This document shows, in pieces, positions 23,050 to 34,398 of a DNA stretch of 64,000 bases (the first letter of the stretch is position 1; every line of letters begins with the position of its first letter). A model generated the notes under the pieces. The model was not told the origin of the DNA. It saw only the letters and a list, made by a program, of their open reading frames with translations, and made no database searches. A program made the position numbers and the translations under genes. This DNA comes from Coptis chinensis (lineage: Eukaryota > Streptophyta > Magnoliopsida > Ranunculales > Ranunculaceae): the NCBI GenBank assembly GCA_015680905.1, contig CM027378.1:41637001-41701000 (forward strand), in the 5' to 3' direction.

Positions 23050-24069
23050 ATGGATCAGCCAAGAAAAATAATGCTTGAGAAAGACTACCTGAATTTTTTT
23101 GAAGATGGCCGGTTTTCTCCTTATTTTGACACCGAAATTGTACGTCGAGGATGGACGCCTCTTCTATATCATTCAGCTGCTGGTTATTCCTGAGAATTAG
23201 TTTTGATGTTCTACCAATTTAGCGGACCTGAAAATGGAAAATTCTACTTCAATGCCTATGGACGACGATTTGAATTGACTAGGGAAATTATCTCCGACAT
23301 ACTTCAAATCCCAATGAATACCCAGGAGTTCCTTTTTCCAGAGTCATCATTTGATTCCATCAAAATTTTACTACGAGCTACTGTACCTCATGGCGAAGTC
23401 AGAAATAGACATCACGTTGTTCTTCAACGCTCTTTGAAACAGAATCAACGAGTTGTGCTCCACTGGTTGGGACACAATGTGGTAGGTACATCACACCAAT
23501 CAGAAGTCACAAAGCCTCAACTTCACCTACTTTGGATTTTGCAGACTCAAAGGGATGATTTTTGTCTAATCCAACACCTCTGGAACGCGATCACCAGGAA
23601 AACAAGAAGGTCAGCACCTCTACCTACTTTAGTCACGCAAATTATGATGTGTTGGGGTTATCCAGTAATTTCTCCAGAGACACCCCTTCAAAGAGAAAAT
23701 ATTAGTGTACTCCACACAGATTACTCCATTGGTTTTTGGACTCCTGATACTCTGACAGATGAACAGAACGACCCAAGCTCAAACTCTGAACATTTCTTTG
23801 ATGAAAATGCCATGCTAAACATTTTTAATCCCATGGAAGCCATTCAATTTCTTCATCAAGGCATGCAGGAACTACATGCTCGTCAGAATATCATCATTAC
23901 AGCTCTTAAGGATTTCCAAGAACGTCAAGCAATGCATGATGTTGAATAGGAGGAAATCTTGGAAAATCATTCTCAGTCCTTGCAAAATAACGCTCTCCTA
24001 ATGGCGAATCAAACTACACTCTCTCGGCCAAGGGGGGACATTCAGATGCAAACTCGACCAACAAATTGA
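23050..24069 (+). pseudogene. ORF2 pseudogene of element A, paralogue of ORF1
   Basis: The ATG is at 23050, not at the later internal Met 23203, because the upstream codons align with D ORF2 and with ORF1 (FFEDGRFSPYFDTEIVRRGW). In-frame stops lie at 23191 (TGA where D has AGA) and 23947 (TAG). The full span is 340 codons, as in ORF1. Core motifs are RFELTREIISDILQIPM, NQRVVLHWLGHNVVGTSHQS and LHLLWILQTQRDDFCLI, then MEAIQFLHQGMQELHARQN near the C-terminus. No membrane segment is seen. Function unknown. The shared pattern with ORF1 shows a gene duplication within the retrotransposon. Confidence 0.78.
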
Positions 24070-24382
24070 AGAACTAAACAGTCTGGTGAACGATATGCGT
24101 CTCTGAAATCAACATAATAATCCATGATTTTATGATTAAATAAAAATAAAATAATAATCCTAAGTCAATAAATAAATAATTGAATATATCATTGCATTTT
24201 GTTATTATCTTTGTATTTTCTTTTGTAAGAAATGCTTACTAGAATTGTCATCATTTATGTTGTGACTAAAATAATTTTAAGATGTGATTTTCAATGTCAT
24301 TATAAGAGGGTCTATTTTCTTCCATACTCATTTATCCATCCAGTTTGCCTTTATCCTTACCCTTTTCTTTACTTCATCCACC
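24070..24382 (+). other. ORF2-ORF3 spacer of element A
   Basis: AT-rich noncoding DNA. A TATA-like TATAAGAGG lies at 24301, 82 bases before the ORF3 ATG. Element D has no clear TATA at this place but has an acceptor-like TTGTCTAAACAG at 46108-46119. Confidence 0.4.
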
Positions 24383-25365
24383 ATGGCATCTTCATCAAAT
24401 ATGACACCTCCAAAACTCATTCATGAGCAATCCTTTCAGTCTATGATGGATTCCAATACTTATGGTCATCTCTTCCGTGACTACATTACTAAGATTGGGT
24501 GGTCTTCCCTAGTTCTTCAACCTGACCAAACTTATTCTCCGAGTTTGGCTGCATACTTTTATGCTAATATAGAGGACACACCAGCATTCAACCATGCGCA
24601 TGGCTTCTACTTAGATGGTTTCACAATCCTAGTTGGTGACACACATTATATTTTTTATGAACAACAGCTTGCCCTAACTTTGGATCTTCCATATCACGAG
24701 CTGGCCGCATCATGGCATTACATCTATCACAATTCTTACCATTCCTTTCAGTGATCTATTTTTTGCGAAACTTATGGTGATGGCCTTGGGATTACACGAG
24801 AAGGAGATGGCCATGTGCCATGGCACGACATCACCATTCCCTTAGCAACCATGACCATGAACATGGGGACTGCAATGTTGTTTATACTCCTGAACATCAT
24901 GGGAGATTGGCACTTTTCCACTGCCAATGAGGCTGCCTGCGTAGTATTCAATGCACTGGCTGAAGGTCATACATTATTTAATATCTTAGGTTGTGTTATC
25001 TCCAATCTGAAACGAGCTCGCACTTTTCAGGATCGGTATATACTTTTACACCAGAACCGCTTGCGATCATGAAGACACATTTCCCACAGTTTTTAGCTAC
25101 TTTTCATGACTAGGTCAAGGTAGATTCTATGTGCCCAGCAAACAAAATCATTCGTTCATTAAGGTTTAGGCAATGGAAACGTCCCGCTCGGTACCTGAGG
25201 TATGTTCGTTATAACCCGAAGGATGAAAAAATGAGGACACATTTGAACAAATCCGGAGACAAAGAATGGGCAGAAATTTGGCAGACTATTATCATTTGGC
25301 GTGATGCTAAGGAAATGCATTTCATTCTTGAGGATGTCAGACCAACACATCCTGCTGGATGGTAA
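24383..25365 (+). pseudogene. ORF3 pseudogene of element A
   Basis: It starts MASSSNMTPPKLIHEQSFQS. Conserved with D ORF3 are GHLFRDYITKIGWSSLVLQP, then YSPSLAAYFYANIED, FYEQQLALTLDLP, LNIMGDWHFSTA, and CPANKIIRSLRFRQWKRPAR near the end. Stops at 24752 and 25070 and a frameshift before 25129 inactivate it. The pattern GW-x2-L-x7-YS-x2-L-x3-FY resembles the N-terminal core of ORF1 and ORF2, so ORF3 may be a third, more diverged copy. Function unknown. Confidence 0.72.
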
Positions 25366-26840
25366 ATTTGAGCATGCAATTGTACATATATCTAGCTAAA
25401 TAATTATGTTTCGTGTGCTATTGTTTTTCATTATTTCTTTCTATATAATATATTATGTTCTCCAACCTTTCTAATCCAGCAATCTAGCCCTAATTTTGCT
25501 CACGGTTCTCAGGTAATTTCTTTCTTTATCTATTGATACTTCGAGGACTAAGCATCATTCTGTTTGGGGGTGCTTTAAACATATAGCAAAAATTAGGCAA
25601 ATTGTAGGCTGTATATAGTTTTTATTAATAATTGTACTTAGTGACAAAGTCTTGTTTCCTTGTCAATGATGAAAATTGTCTAGAAATCTCACATTAGTAT
25701 CCAAATTAGGATTTGTTTTTAAAAAATTTAAGATAATACGTATGCAATAGTTTATACATCTTTTCATGAACATTCATGCACTGAGTATCATCGATTGTAC
25801 ATAGCAGTAAGTTTCTGGAACCAACGGTTAGTTACTTAAACGATCAATCCTATGAGAATCTAACCAAAAATCCTCGATATGTGTGATATGTGAGTAATGA
25901 CATAGAGGAGTAGTTTTTTTGAATAGAGAAAATCACGCGTCTACTTACTTGATCACCACCCGAATCCTAGGCAAGAATTTACGCCTTCTTTGGATCGACA
26001 TAGCTAAAAATTCTTACCTGTTACAAATTTTAACGCTAGTCACTCCACTGAACCTTTCATTAAACTTTTCACTTTCACCAAAAATTCCTTACCCATCTAT
26101 TAACCCTAAATAGAAGAACCTACCTAAGTGATGAGTATGAGAAATATGATGAAATGTGGATAGGTAAAGAGAAAGACTTGACCTAAATAAAAGTTAGTTA
26201 CTTGCTTCAGCCAAGGAAAATAGAATTATGTTTCTTAAGCTTCTTGTTTTATAAAAAAAAAAAAAAAATAAATAAATAGAGTGTGAAATAAGTACAAGGC
26301 TTAAGAGAAAAGTAGGAAAACTCAGGTAGAAGTAGGAAAAGAAAACAAGGATTTCTTGAGTATAAATATCTTGAAGACCCTATTCTCTCATACTTATCAT
26401 TTTTGATTATCCATTTCCATTTTCTTCTACACTACCACCTAAGCCCCATAATACATAATAAAGACCTCTAGCTCAATTAGGAGTAGGATGGTGTGATAAT
26501 AAGTAGTAGATGTGATTGATCGACTTCGGCTCCTCTGACTGTCATTGAGATATGAGGAAACATGTGCCCACTGCACACTGGAGTTAACGAAACCTGAGTG
26601 GTAAAATTTTGATTGAATTTGTGTTTGGACACATACCATTTAGGTACGCTCTCCAAAGGATTCAGAAACGATCCTGCTAGTACATTTCAATGAAAAGTTC
26701 ACTACATGCATGATCATATGTAGATGTTTTAATTATTGAATGCATATTAACTTGAGTATCAAAGAAATCAATCCTCATTCCCTGCTAAAGAGATGTATGG
26801 ATATCTGAGATTAATTTAGGAAACGAGTTTTTATCACTGA

Positions 26841-26854
26841 GTCGTTGTAGTATA
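26841..26854 (+). promoter_or_regulatory. tRNA-Asp 5'-half-like sequence, element A
   Basis: GTCGTTGTAGTATA matches the first 14 nt of plant tRNA-Asp(GUC) as I recall it. It lies 229 bp before the 3' LTR, as in B and D. Confidence 0.6.
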
Positions 26855-26885
26855 AACGAAGTTTGTGAGTATCTTCTTTGGAAAA

Positions 26886-27051
26886 CTCTCACGAGGCTAT
26901 AACTCGTCCACTAGGGAATTCCTAGTGGTTTAAGGCCTTGTTGCATATGGTTAATGCAACCGCACTCTGCGAAACGAGAATGAGTTAGGACTACACATTT
27001 TTGGCCACTTATCTGTTTTAATGTCTCTTCTTTGCTTGAGGACAAGCAAAG
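26886..27051 (+). promoter_or_regulatory. Conserved four-hairpin module of element A
   Basis: The stems are ACGAG/CTCGT (26891-26907), CCACTAGG/CCTAGTGG (26908-26928, 5-nt loop), GTTGCAT/ATGCAAC (26940-26960, 7-nt loop) and CTTTGCTTG/CAAGCAAAG (27030-27051, 4-nt loop AGGA). Bases 26880-26985 are nearly identical to B and D, while the nearby coding sequence has diverged strongly. Confidence 0.78.
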
Positions 27052-27069
27052 TGTTGTTTGGCGGTAGTG

Positions 27070-28595
27070 TGATAAGTACCCAAAACTGTAATATGAAACC
27101 CCATTGAGAGATATAAATTTGGTTAATTATGTGTTTAATAATCATAAAATAAATATATTCTTGTACTTTTGTAGGCATTTGCAGTAAACATGAAAATATT
27201 GGTTAAACCTGCGTTAAAGCACGGGGAACACTGTATATATGAATTCTTTCAAATCAGCCATGTGAAGCTCAACAAATCCGCATAGAAGCATCAAACTTCC
27301 GAAGCTCCTACCTCTTGAACCAGGACTCCGAATGCGACAAGTGAGCTACTCAGACAATCAGGGCGATGAACTCTATGCATAGGCGGGAAGTTGTAAAATT
27401 GCCAAAAGACCGGACCGCCACTGGACTGCACGTGGACTCACTATGTGGCCCCGCAAGATTTGATGAGTCATCATACAAGTCAAGACAAAGGTGCAAATAA
27501 TTGGTACAAAAGTGACACCTTGCATGTAGTTAATAAAGTTAGATGAGATTAGGTGTTAATAGTGAAAAAAGATAAGTGTCACTTTGTTGTGGATTGTGTG
27601 GTTAAGAAAGAAGTAAATGTGGTTTGGTGTTTCACGTGGGAGGAAATGAGATTTCTCTCAATTGGAGAAGAAAACAAAACAAGGGGGGAGACAATCCATT
27701 TACTCCCTTGACTTCTTTTCCTTTACCATGCATTATTTTAGTTCCTTAGTCTTAGATTTTTTTTTAGTTTTTTAGGTTGGAACAAAAAGCTTGTAATAGT
27801 TTTAATGGAGGAAACTTTGTGTTCCTCTTGAAAATAAATCTCACTTCTTCATGCAAGTGAGTTCATATATATATAGTTTTTTTTTCTTCTTCTTCTCCCT
27901 CTCTCTTTTTACATTTATATTCCACACTTGTCATATTTTTCTCCCAAGGAACATGAGCTAAACCTTCCCTTGTGGGGATTTAATGATGCTCATGTGAGGG
28001 ATAACCTTTGTATTTGATTTTAGTAAGTTGTTTAGGAAGAACAACTAGACCTACATCCTATCCCAAAATGGTAGTTGGTGTAAAGTCTAGTTAGGAATCA
28101 AAGTGATGAGATTAGAGACAAGTCATTACTTTGGTTCTACATGCTATCATGTATGATCTTAGAGATGAGTCATATACGTTAGGGATCAAGTTAATTTTTA
28201 TTAGGACTTGTCTAAGAGTCCTAGGAAGATTTTGCACTTACTAAAAATCAAATAATAGAGGTTATTTTCATATGAGAAAAAGTTAACTCTCCACTTTTGT
28301 CTTAGTAAATTTTTATTTTTGTTTTAGTTGCATGTTACGAAACTTAAGTTTGTTTTATTTTGTGCATTAAGAGAAACCAAGTATATAGTTAGTATTAATG
28401 AAATCTTAACTAAACTTACTCACCAGTTTCCAAAGAGCAAAACCAAGTTGTAAGTGGTCCTAGAATTTAGGTTGGTTCGAATCCCTACTCAAATCCTATA
28501 CGCACACGAAAATCGTGAGTAAGGAAAATTCTTTGTTTTCACAATTTGTTCAAGGAAGAGATTCAAATCTCTAACATAGCAAAAGGTGAATATCA
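27070..28595 (+). repeat. 3' LTR of element A
   Basis: It starts TGATAAGTACCCAAAACTGT, as in D and B. A TATA box TATATATATA is at 27866-27875. The end at 28595 is chosen because ATATCA there fits the TATCA terminus of the other LTRs. No paired LTR is in the window to confirm it. The first 120 bp and parts near 28490-28530 (GTGAGTAAGG) resemble the D LTR, while the middle has diverged. Confidence 0.7.
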
Positions 28596-31500
28596 TCCAT
28601 CCATCGTGCTTCAACAATAATTCTTGAAGTTTAAAGCCATCAAACAATTTCAAGCAACTATAATCGTGCCTTTCGAAGCTAACACCAACATATATACAGA
28701 TTTATTATTGTGAGTTCTTACATGATTCCTTGCATTCTCTTAAAAATATGATTTCTTTCTTCCTTTTACAAGTTTTTACTTTGTTCATTGGTTAATTCCT
28801 TTGTTTTTTTGGCTTAAATTAAAATTAGCAATTTGGCATTGTATGGAGTAAACATTACTGGATTCTGCTTCAAGTTTCCTTTGCCTATGATGCATGTTTT
28901 ATAAGAAGTTTGAATTGTATCCAGGCAACCAACTCGATCGACACATGAATTGGAGCCCAAAAAAAAATTAATTTTCAGAGTTAGAAGTGGTGACTTAATT
29001 GAGCAAGCACACTGAACTTCGCCTTTCTATCATGACAGAGAACTGGAAGTGACCATAAGACGTTTGAGGTTTCCTAATGCTTATGTAAGTGCTCCATTAC
29101 TATGATTAATAAAATAATGACATGTTTTCAACATTAATTGCTTGAGTTTAACATGTTATAGTAACTATGAATTTATCATTGAAAGCTTTGTGTGTGTTAA
29201 ATACCATATAAAGCATTGTTGGTGCAATGTGACTATTATTTAATAGACCTCGAGGGCAATTTTAAGTTTGAATATACATACTTTATAGTATGTTCTCAAC
29301 TTAGAGTGTTCTCATCTTTTTTCCAGTTTTAATCAATTGAAAAATACACCAATGATACATTTTGTAATTTGGCTATGATCTTTGATGGAATTTTATTGAT
29401 TTTGGTTTATGAACATTTTATATTCTTTCTTCTTTTTGCAGAGAAAGAGTTGTGATGAAACTTTGCAAGTCATCTTTAAGATCAGTTTCTATATATAAAG
29501 TCATGCTAGAAACTTAATTTGAAATTATTTTGTAGAAAAATGCCATAAACTCATAAAGCCATGGCATCTTGGCGGTCATACAAATTAGTTCAAGGTATTA
29601 GTTTATGAAATTTAGAAGAATCAAGTTATTGTGAAGTAACAATTAGATGTTTATTAAAGTAGTCCATGTCTTTTAGATGTTGCCATATCATCTTACGTTG
29701 ATGTGGTTTCGATATCTTTACGCATATATCACTGACATGAAAGTAAGGGAGTGATTTGTGGGTAAATCTTTGTAGTGTTTCATGTTGTTTTAGATGCATG
29801 TATGCTGAATATACTAACTGTTGAATCAGTGCATATCACTGAAATGAACACTAGCAAAATTAAAGGTGACCGGTTGATTTCTTTATGGAAATGTTTCTTG
29901 GCAAATTTTGTTTCTTTACTCAATTTTCAGTAGTAATAAGTGGCTTCAAGAATATAATTGACTAAGCTTTCTACATAACAACTCAAGGGCAATATGGCTA
30001 GCACCGTCAACATTCGCAACATAGGTAACATTTCATCCTTAATAAGCATTGGTATTTTTCTTTTCAAGCCATAAGTAGTTGCCTTCCTTGCAACATTCTT
30101 ATTGTACTATTGCTTAACCGGTATATCTATATATAGCAGTCCCTTTTCGAGCTCTCAGCCTATCCACGTCAATAGGGGTATTATGAAAACTCAAGAGACT
30201 AAGTAGGAAGTTTACCCTTCGTTAAACCCCTCCCCCGAACACTACGAATCAATTTCTTTCCTCTCTTTCTCTCAATAATTTCATAAGCGAATCAGACACC
30301 TAGAGAAGTCATTAATTTCTCTCTTCAACCTCATTAAACTTTTGGGGTTTGGTTAGGAATTTTTTCAGGTAAGATCTTTTTGCTTCAAACCCCACCTGGA
30401 ACTCTATTGTCTCAAATCAAAATGTTGAGAAACCCTAAACACAACTTCCATGATCACGAGGTAAAATCAAGCTATTTTATTATTAATATTATTTTGAAGT
30501 TGTTCTGTTAGGAGTGTTGATTTTTATTTTTTGGGTTTGGTTCCGAACTTCTGATGGTGAAGATTAGTTCCTCATATTCGTTATTTATTTCCCGAAACGG
30601 AATTTGAGAATTATGCAATCGAAGGGTTTTCAACACTAATTTTATTGTGTTCAATCTTAGTTAGAAATCTGGTAAGTTATCTTTTCTTTCGTGAACACCA
30701 TGATTTAGCTATTATTAGAACTGCACCAGTTTATTTTCTTTACACTGATTTTAATTAATGCATTCTACTTTCTTAAAGCAATTTATCGTTTGTTAATTCA
30801 CCACACTCAACCACTGGAGTCTATCATTTGAAATCTCGATCTGCAAGTATATTTAGTATTTTAAGTAAATTAATTTGACGAGCACGCTACCCCTTCCGTT
30901 TGCCATCAATCTATACCAGTCAGGTGTTGAAACTTTTGACATGTTGGACAAAAATTTTGACCTTTTTAGTATTTTGTTTTCCATTGGGTATGGTGTTGTA
31001 ACGACATTAGTATTGAAATGAAGATTGATTTTATCAAGTTGGGTGTTAGTTGTTAGTTTAACTGTTTCTTATAATACTTTCTATTTCAGTTTGACTTTGT
31101 AGGTTGTGCACTATCTATGCTATTTTCTACGCACCTAGGATTTTTGGTGGTAGTGGTATGTTTGGATCACTGAGTTGGGTGGTAGTGGAATATTAAGATG
31201 GTCTGAGTCAGACGCCCTCTTTGGATCATTGAAATTTTGAAATGACAATCAACCACCATTGATCATGCTGTAGAAAGTGAGAAGATGATCCTAACAATAT
31301 AACAAAACCTGAAGGGCATTATTAATAGCCTATTAGAACATAGCACCTTGAATTAAATGTTGATAGTGTTGAGTGTAATATCTCAAATGTTCTATCCCAA
31401 CTTCGTATTCTGTTTACTACTAGGTATTAACACAATATAGAAAGTTAAGAACATAGACCACTTATGAATTTAGAAGCACAAAGAAGCAAGGGTAGTACAA

Positions 31501-32498
31501 ATAAGTCAGTGGAGATTAGAAAAAAAATTGGGAAACTGCTAAGAAGGAAGCAAGAGGGGAATGAGCTGAGTTATTGTGCATTCCAAACTTGAAAATTGTA
31601 AGAAAGCTTGCAGCATACTCAGAGTTCACTTTGTTTTTCGAACAATTGCATAAAACACCATTTGAAACCCGTTATTACATTGTCACTGCAATTGGTTTCT
31701 TGCATATAGACACCTAAGCAACTGACCAAATAGACATGAACTTCCTGCAACATCTTAACATTGTTGCAGACTGACATTGTTTGCAAGTGTGCAATAATGC
31801 CAATAACATATAAGCTTACATTAATTAGAACCCACATGACCATATGCTACTGCATAAGTAAAAATGATTAGGTTGCAGGTTATTTGTAGATGAGGCCTCT
31901 CTCCAACTCAAATATTGCATAATTCCATCAATTTCAGATTGTGTTGGAATCAATGACCTTTTTTTTCCAGGGTATCCAACTGGTAGAAGCACTTGATTGG
32001 GTAACCAGGATATCGTTCTTCAAATTGTAAGTGTTACATCTGATTACAAGTATTTGGTTTCTTCTCATTATGTTCAATTTATAAAGTTTTGTTCCATTGC
32101 GTGTATCCCCTTTTGAAAATCTAAAAGAAAGTAAGTTTTCTAACCTACCTATCTAGCATGATGCTATATTCATCAATTACAGCTTAGGATTTATCAAAAA
32201 TAACAAATGTAAAAATGTAATTTATCAAAAATAACTATAATGGTTATATTATTGCTTTACCGTACAGCTGTATAGATATTATATATTTAAATTTTGGCTA
32301 AGTGTCTTGGACACGACACTACGTCACCTATTTTCCTTACACTTAGATATGACTATTGAATCAAAGATAGACTGATTTGTTAAAACATCCTATTTTCCAA
32401 TGTAGTTTTACTATGAATAGCATAACAATATGATTTCGTTGTATATGTGTTAGACCAATTTGAGTGGAACGTACGCATTTTATTTTTTCTAGGATGAG
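28596..32498. other. Host AT-rich DNA without a recognised gene
   Basis: No retrotransposon protein and no long ORF on either strand. Short stretches between AG and GT look exon-like (for example 29036-29086, ending at a TATGTAAGTG donor), but none gives a protein I recognise. The right edge TTTTTTCTAGGATGAG reads like a splice acceptor, and element D is inserted right there. Confidence 0.5.
30118..30462 (+). promoter_or_regulatory. Possible host promoter, 5' UTR and first exon
   Basis: A TATA-like run TATCTATATATAG (30122-30134) is followed by a CT-rich leader and ATG at 30422. The ORF is open for 13 codons (MLRNPKHNFHDHE) before a GTAAAATC donor-like site. I recognise no protein. Composition and layout look like a plant gene start, but nothing proves it. 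Confidence 0.25.
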
Positions 32499-34384
32499 TG
32501 ATAAGCACCCAAAACTGTAATATTAAACCCCGAGAGACATAGCATTTTGGTCGATTATGTGTTTAATAATCATGTAATAATTATATTTTCGTACTTTTGC
32601 AGGTTTCCGCAATTTAAATGAATATAGTGATAAAACGTGCATCAAAGTACAGGAATGTGGGAATATTTGGAGTTTCCCACTCGACCCCGTGAAGCCGAAG
32701 TTTCCAAAAGAACAGAACCAGTGCGGGACGGGCCCACATATGGAGAAGCACGGAACTTCCGAAGCTCAAATCGGATAAATCTAGGTGCCGACGTTGGCTA
32801 GTGAAGCTGCCAAGTACAAGAATACGGGAATATTTGGAATTCCCGCTCAATCTCCGTAAAGCCCAACAAAAGCCTGACTAGAGCCGAAGTTTCCAAAAGA
32901 ACAGAACCAGTCACGCAGGAAGGGCCCACATATAAAAAGGCGGAAACTTCCGGCTCAAATCGGGTAAATCTAGGTGCCGACGTTGGCTAGTGAAGCTCTA
33001 TGGCGACGGGCGACGTACTTCTGCAAGGACAAAAGTAGTAAAAACGCCAATTTGGCGCCATCGATTGACACACTAAGTGGACCCACTCTGGCCCCAAAGG
33101 CATGACGAAATCAAAGATAGGCAGGTGGCAAAGGATGGTTTCAATTTGGTACCACCTGGCAAGAGAGAAGATACGTACCAATTCAAACCAGGTGGTTTGA
33201 ATTGAAATTAGCTAAAAGACAAAACACAAAAGTACAAAACATTAAATGAAAGTTTTGTTTCAGAACAAAACTTTGGGTCAAATTAATTCACATAGAGACA
33301 AAACTTAGATATTCAAAGTTTTGATTCTCTCAATTCAACAAAAGGCCAAAACCCAATTAAAACCGTCTCCAGTCTCCAGCCTATATATATGAGGGGGTCG
33401 CGCCATTATTTCCCCTTCAAAGATTTTCATGCTTTTAGAGCTTCCAATTTAGTTTCTTTCAAAGACTTATATTCTCATCATTTTTATTTCAAAGCAAACT
33501 TAATACGATAAAGTTATTTTACCCTTAATAACAGTCATTTCTTTTCTTGTTTAATTTCGTCCTGCATTTATTTACTTAATGTATACAAACAAGTTTTATT
33601 ATTCTCGCTATGATGATGAGCTAATTCCCCCGGGGAGGGTTATCTTTGCTTCGTGTGAAAATCCGGATTGACTCGTTAATATTCTAGAATCACTACTTAG
33701 GAATTAGGCATAGAATTAACATCCGGTCCCAAAATGACCGAGATCGTACAAAGTTAGAGTTTGATGCTCCGTAACGCTTCTCTAGCGACTTCTGCAGTGT
33801 CGAGACATGCTCTCCAATTCGTCAAATGATGTGAACTTGTGCGGGAGCGGAGATAATATACCGTAGATGCGGTATTATTAAAACTCCTTATGCTAGTGAA
33901 ATGCGACCTAGAGATGTGGGCATGCACTAGGGGATCAATACTCGACGCCGTCTCCTAAAACGAGACCGAACTAGAGATGTAGTGATTTAGTAATAAAACT
34001 GTTGAAAAATGATTCTTGCATGAGCATGATTAACTCTCCCCTGTTTCTCTACATTTTGTTTACCTATATTTAATCACCGTAGTAATTTACATTACCGTTA
34101 ATTTAATTAAATCCAACTAAAAAGAAACCTAAAATCCTACTCACTTAAAGTTGTAATTCCAGTTGTGAACCTATCCGAGCCCTAAGGTTTGGACGATCCC
34201 TTACTCGACCTATCCTACCAATCCCACGTGAGTAAGGTAACTTGACTAAAACGCATTTACTATACGGGACGTTGGACTTTGACTTTGGACTTGGACTGTG
34301 GACCTCGGACTTTGGACTGTGGACCTCGGACTTAAGGAAATAAGTAACTGAAACCAATAAACGTGCCTAAAAAGCGTTCTATCA
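32499..34384 (+). repeat. 5' LTR of element D
   Basis: 1886 bp. It contains a roughly 167-185 bp tandem duplication (32645-32811 and 32812-about 32997; shared GAAGTTTCCAAAAGAACAGA and CTAGGTGCCGACGTTGGCTA) upstream of the TATA box TATATATA (33382-33389), so in U3. Near the 3' end, 34262-34330 repeats GGACTTTGGACTGTGGACCT-like units. It starts TGATAAGCACCC and ends TCTATCA. Confidence 0.93.
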
Positions 34385-34386
34385 AA

Positions 34387-34398
34387 TGGCGCCGCTGC
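34387..34398 (+). other. Primer-binding site of element D (tRNA-Asp)
   Basis: TGGCGCCGCTGC starts two bases after the LTR and matches the tRNA-Asp complement TGGCGCCGTTGC with one mismatch. Confidence 0.85.

Larger units (their letters stand above)
25366..27069 (+). other. 3' noncoding region of element A
   Basis: No gene. A CGAGGAC...CTGTTTGGGGGTGC motif (25541-25574) follows ORF3, a second polypurine-like site 1.5 kb before the true one. From 25770 it aligns with B and D (ATGTGTGATATGTGAGTAATGA-type block, GGATCGACATAGC, CTAATAAAGACCTCTAGC-like block). An A-tract is at 26252-26267. It ends with the tRNA-like motif, hairpins and a weakened polypurine tract (GTTTGGCGGTAGTG, 27056-27069). Confidence 0.7.
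1..28595 (+). mobile_element. Element A: Athila-type Ty3/gypsy LTR retrotransposon, left LTR outside window
   Basis: Order seen: 5' leader (1-1234), gag (from 1235), pol (to about 6909), orfS (7073), ORF1 (8430), small hydrophobic ORF (9870, resumed at 22292), ORF2 (23050), ORF3 (24383), 3' noncoding region, polypurine tract and 3' LTR (27070-28595). The order matches element D exactly, so A and D belong to one family. Protease carries the DLG motif common in Athila-type elements, and integrase lies after RNase H as in Ty3/gypsy. Element B (9877-22286) is inserted in it. Most reading frames have stops or frameshifts, so A is old and inactive. The right end at 28595 is inferred from the TATCA terminus shared by the other LTRs here. 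Confidence 0.9.

Noticed and set aside
31619-31843. 74-codon ORF on the minus strand in host DNA
   Set aside because: No recognisable domain, no codon-bias signal or splice context; treated as chance.
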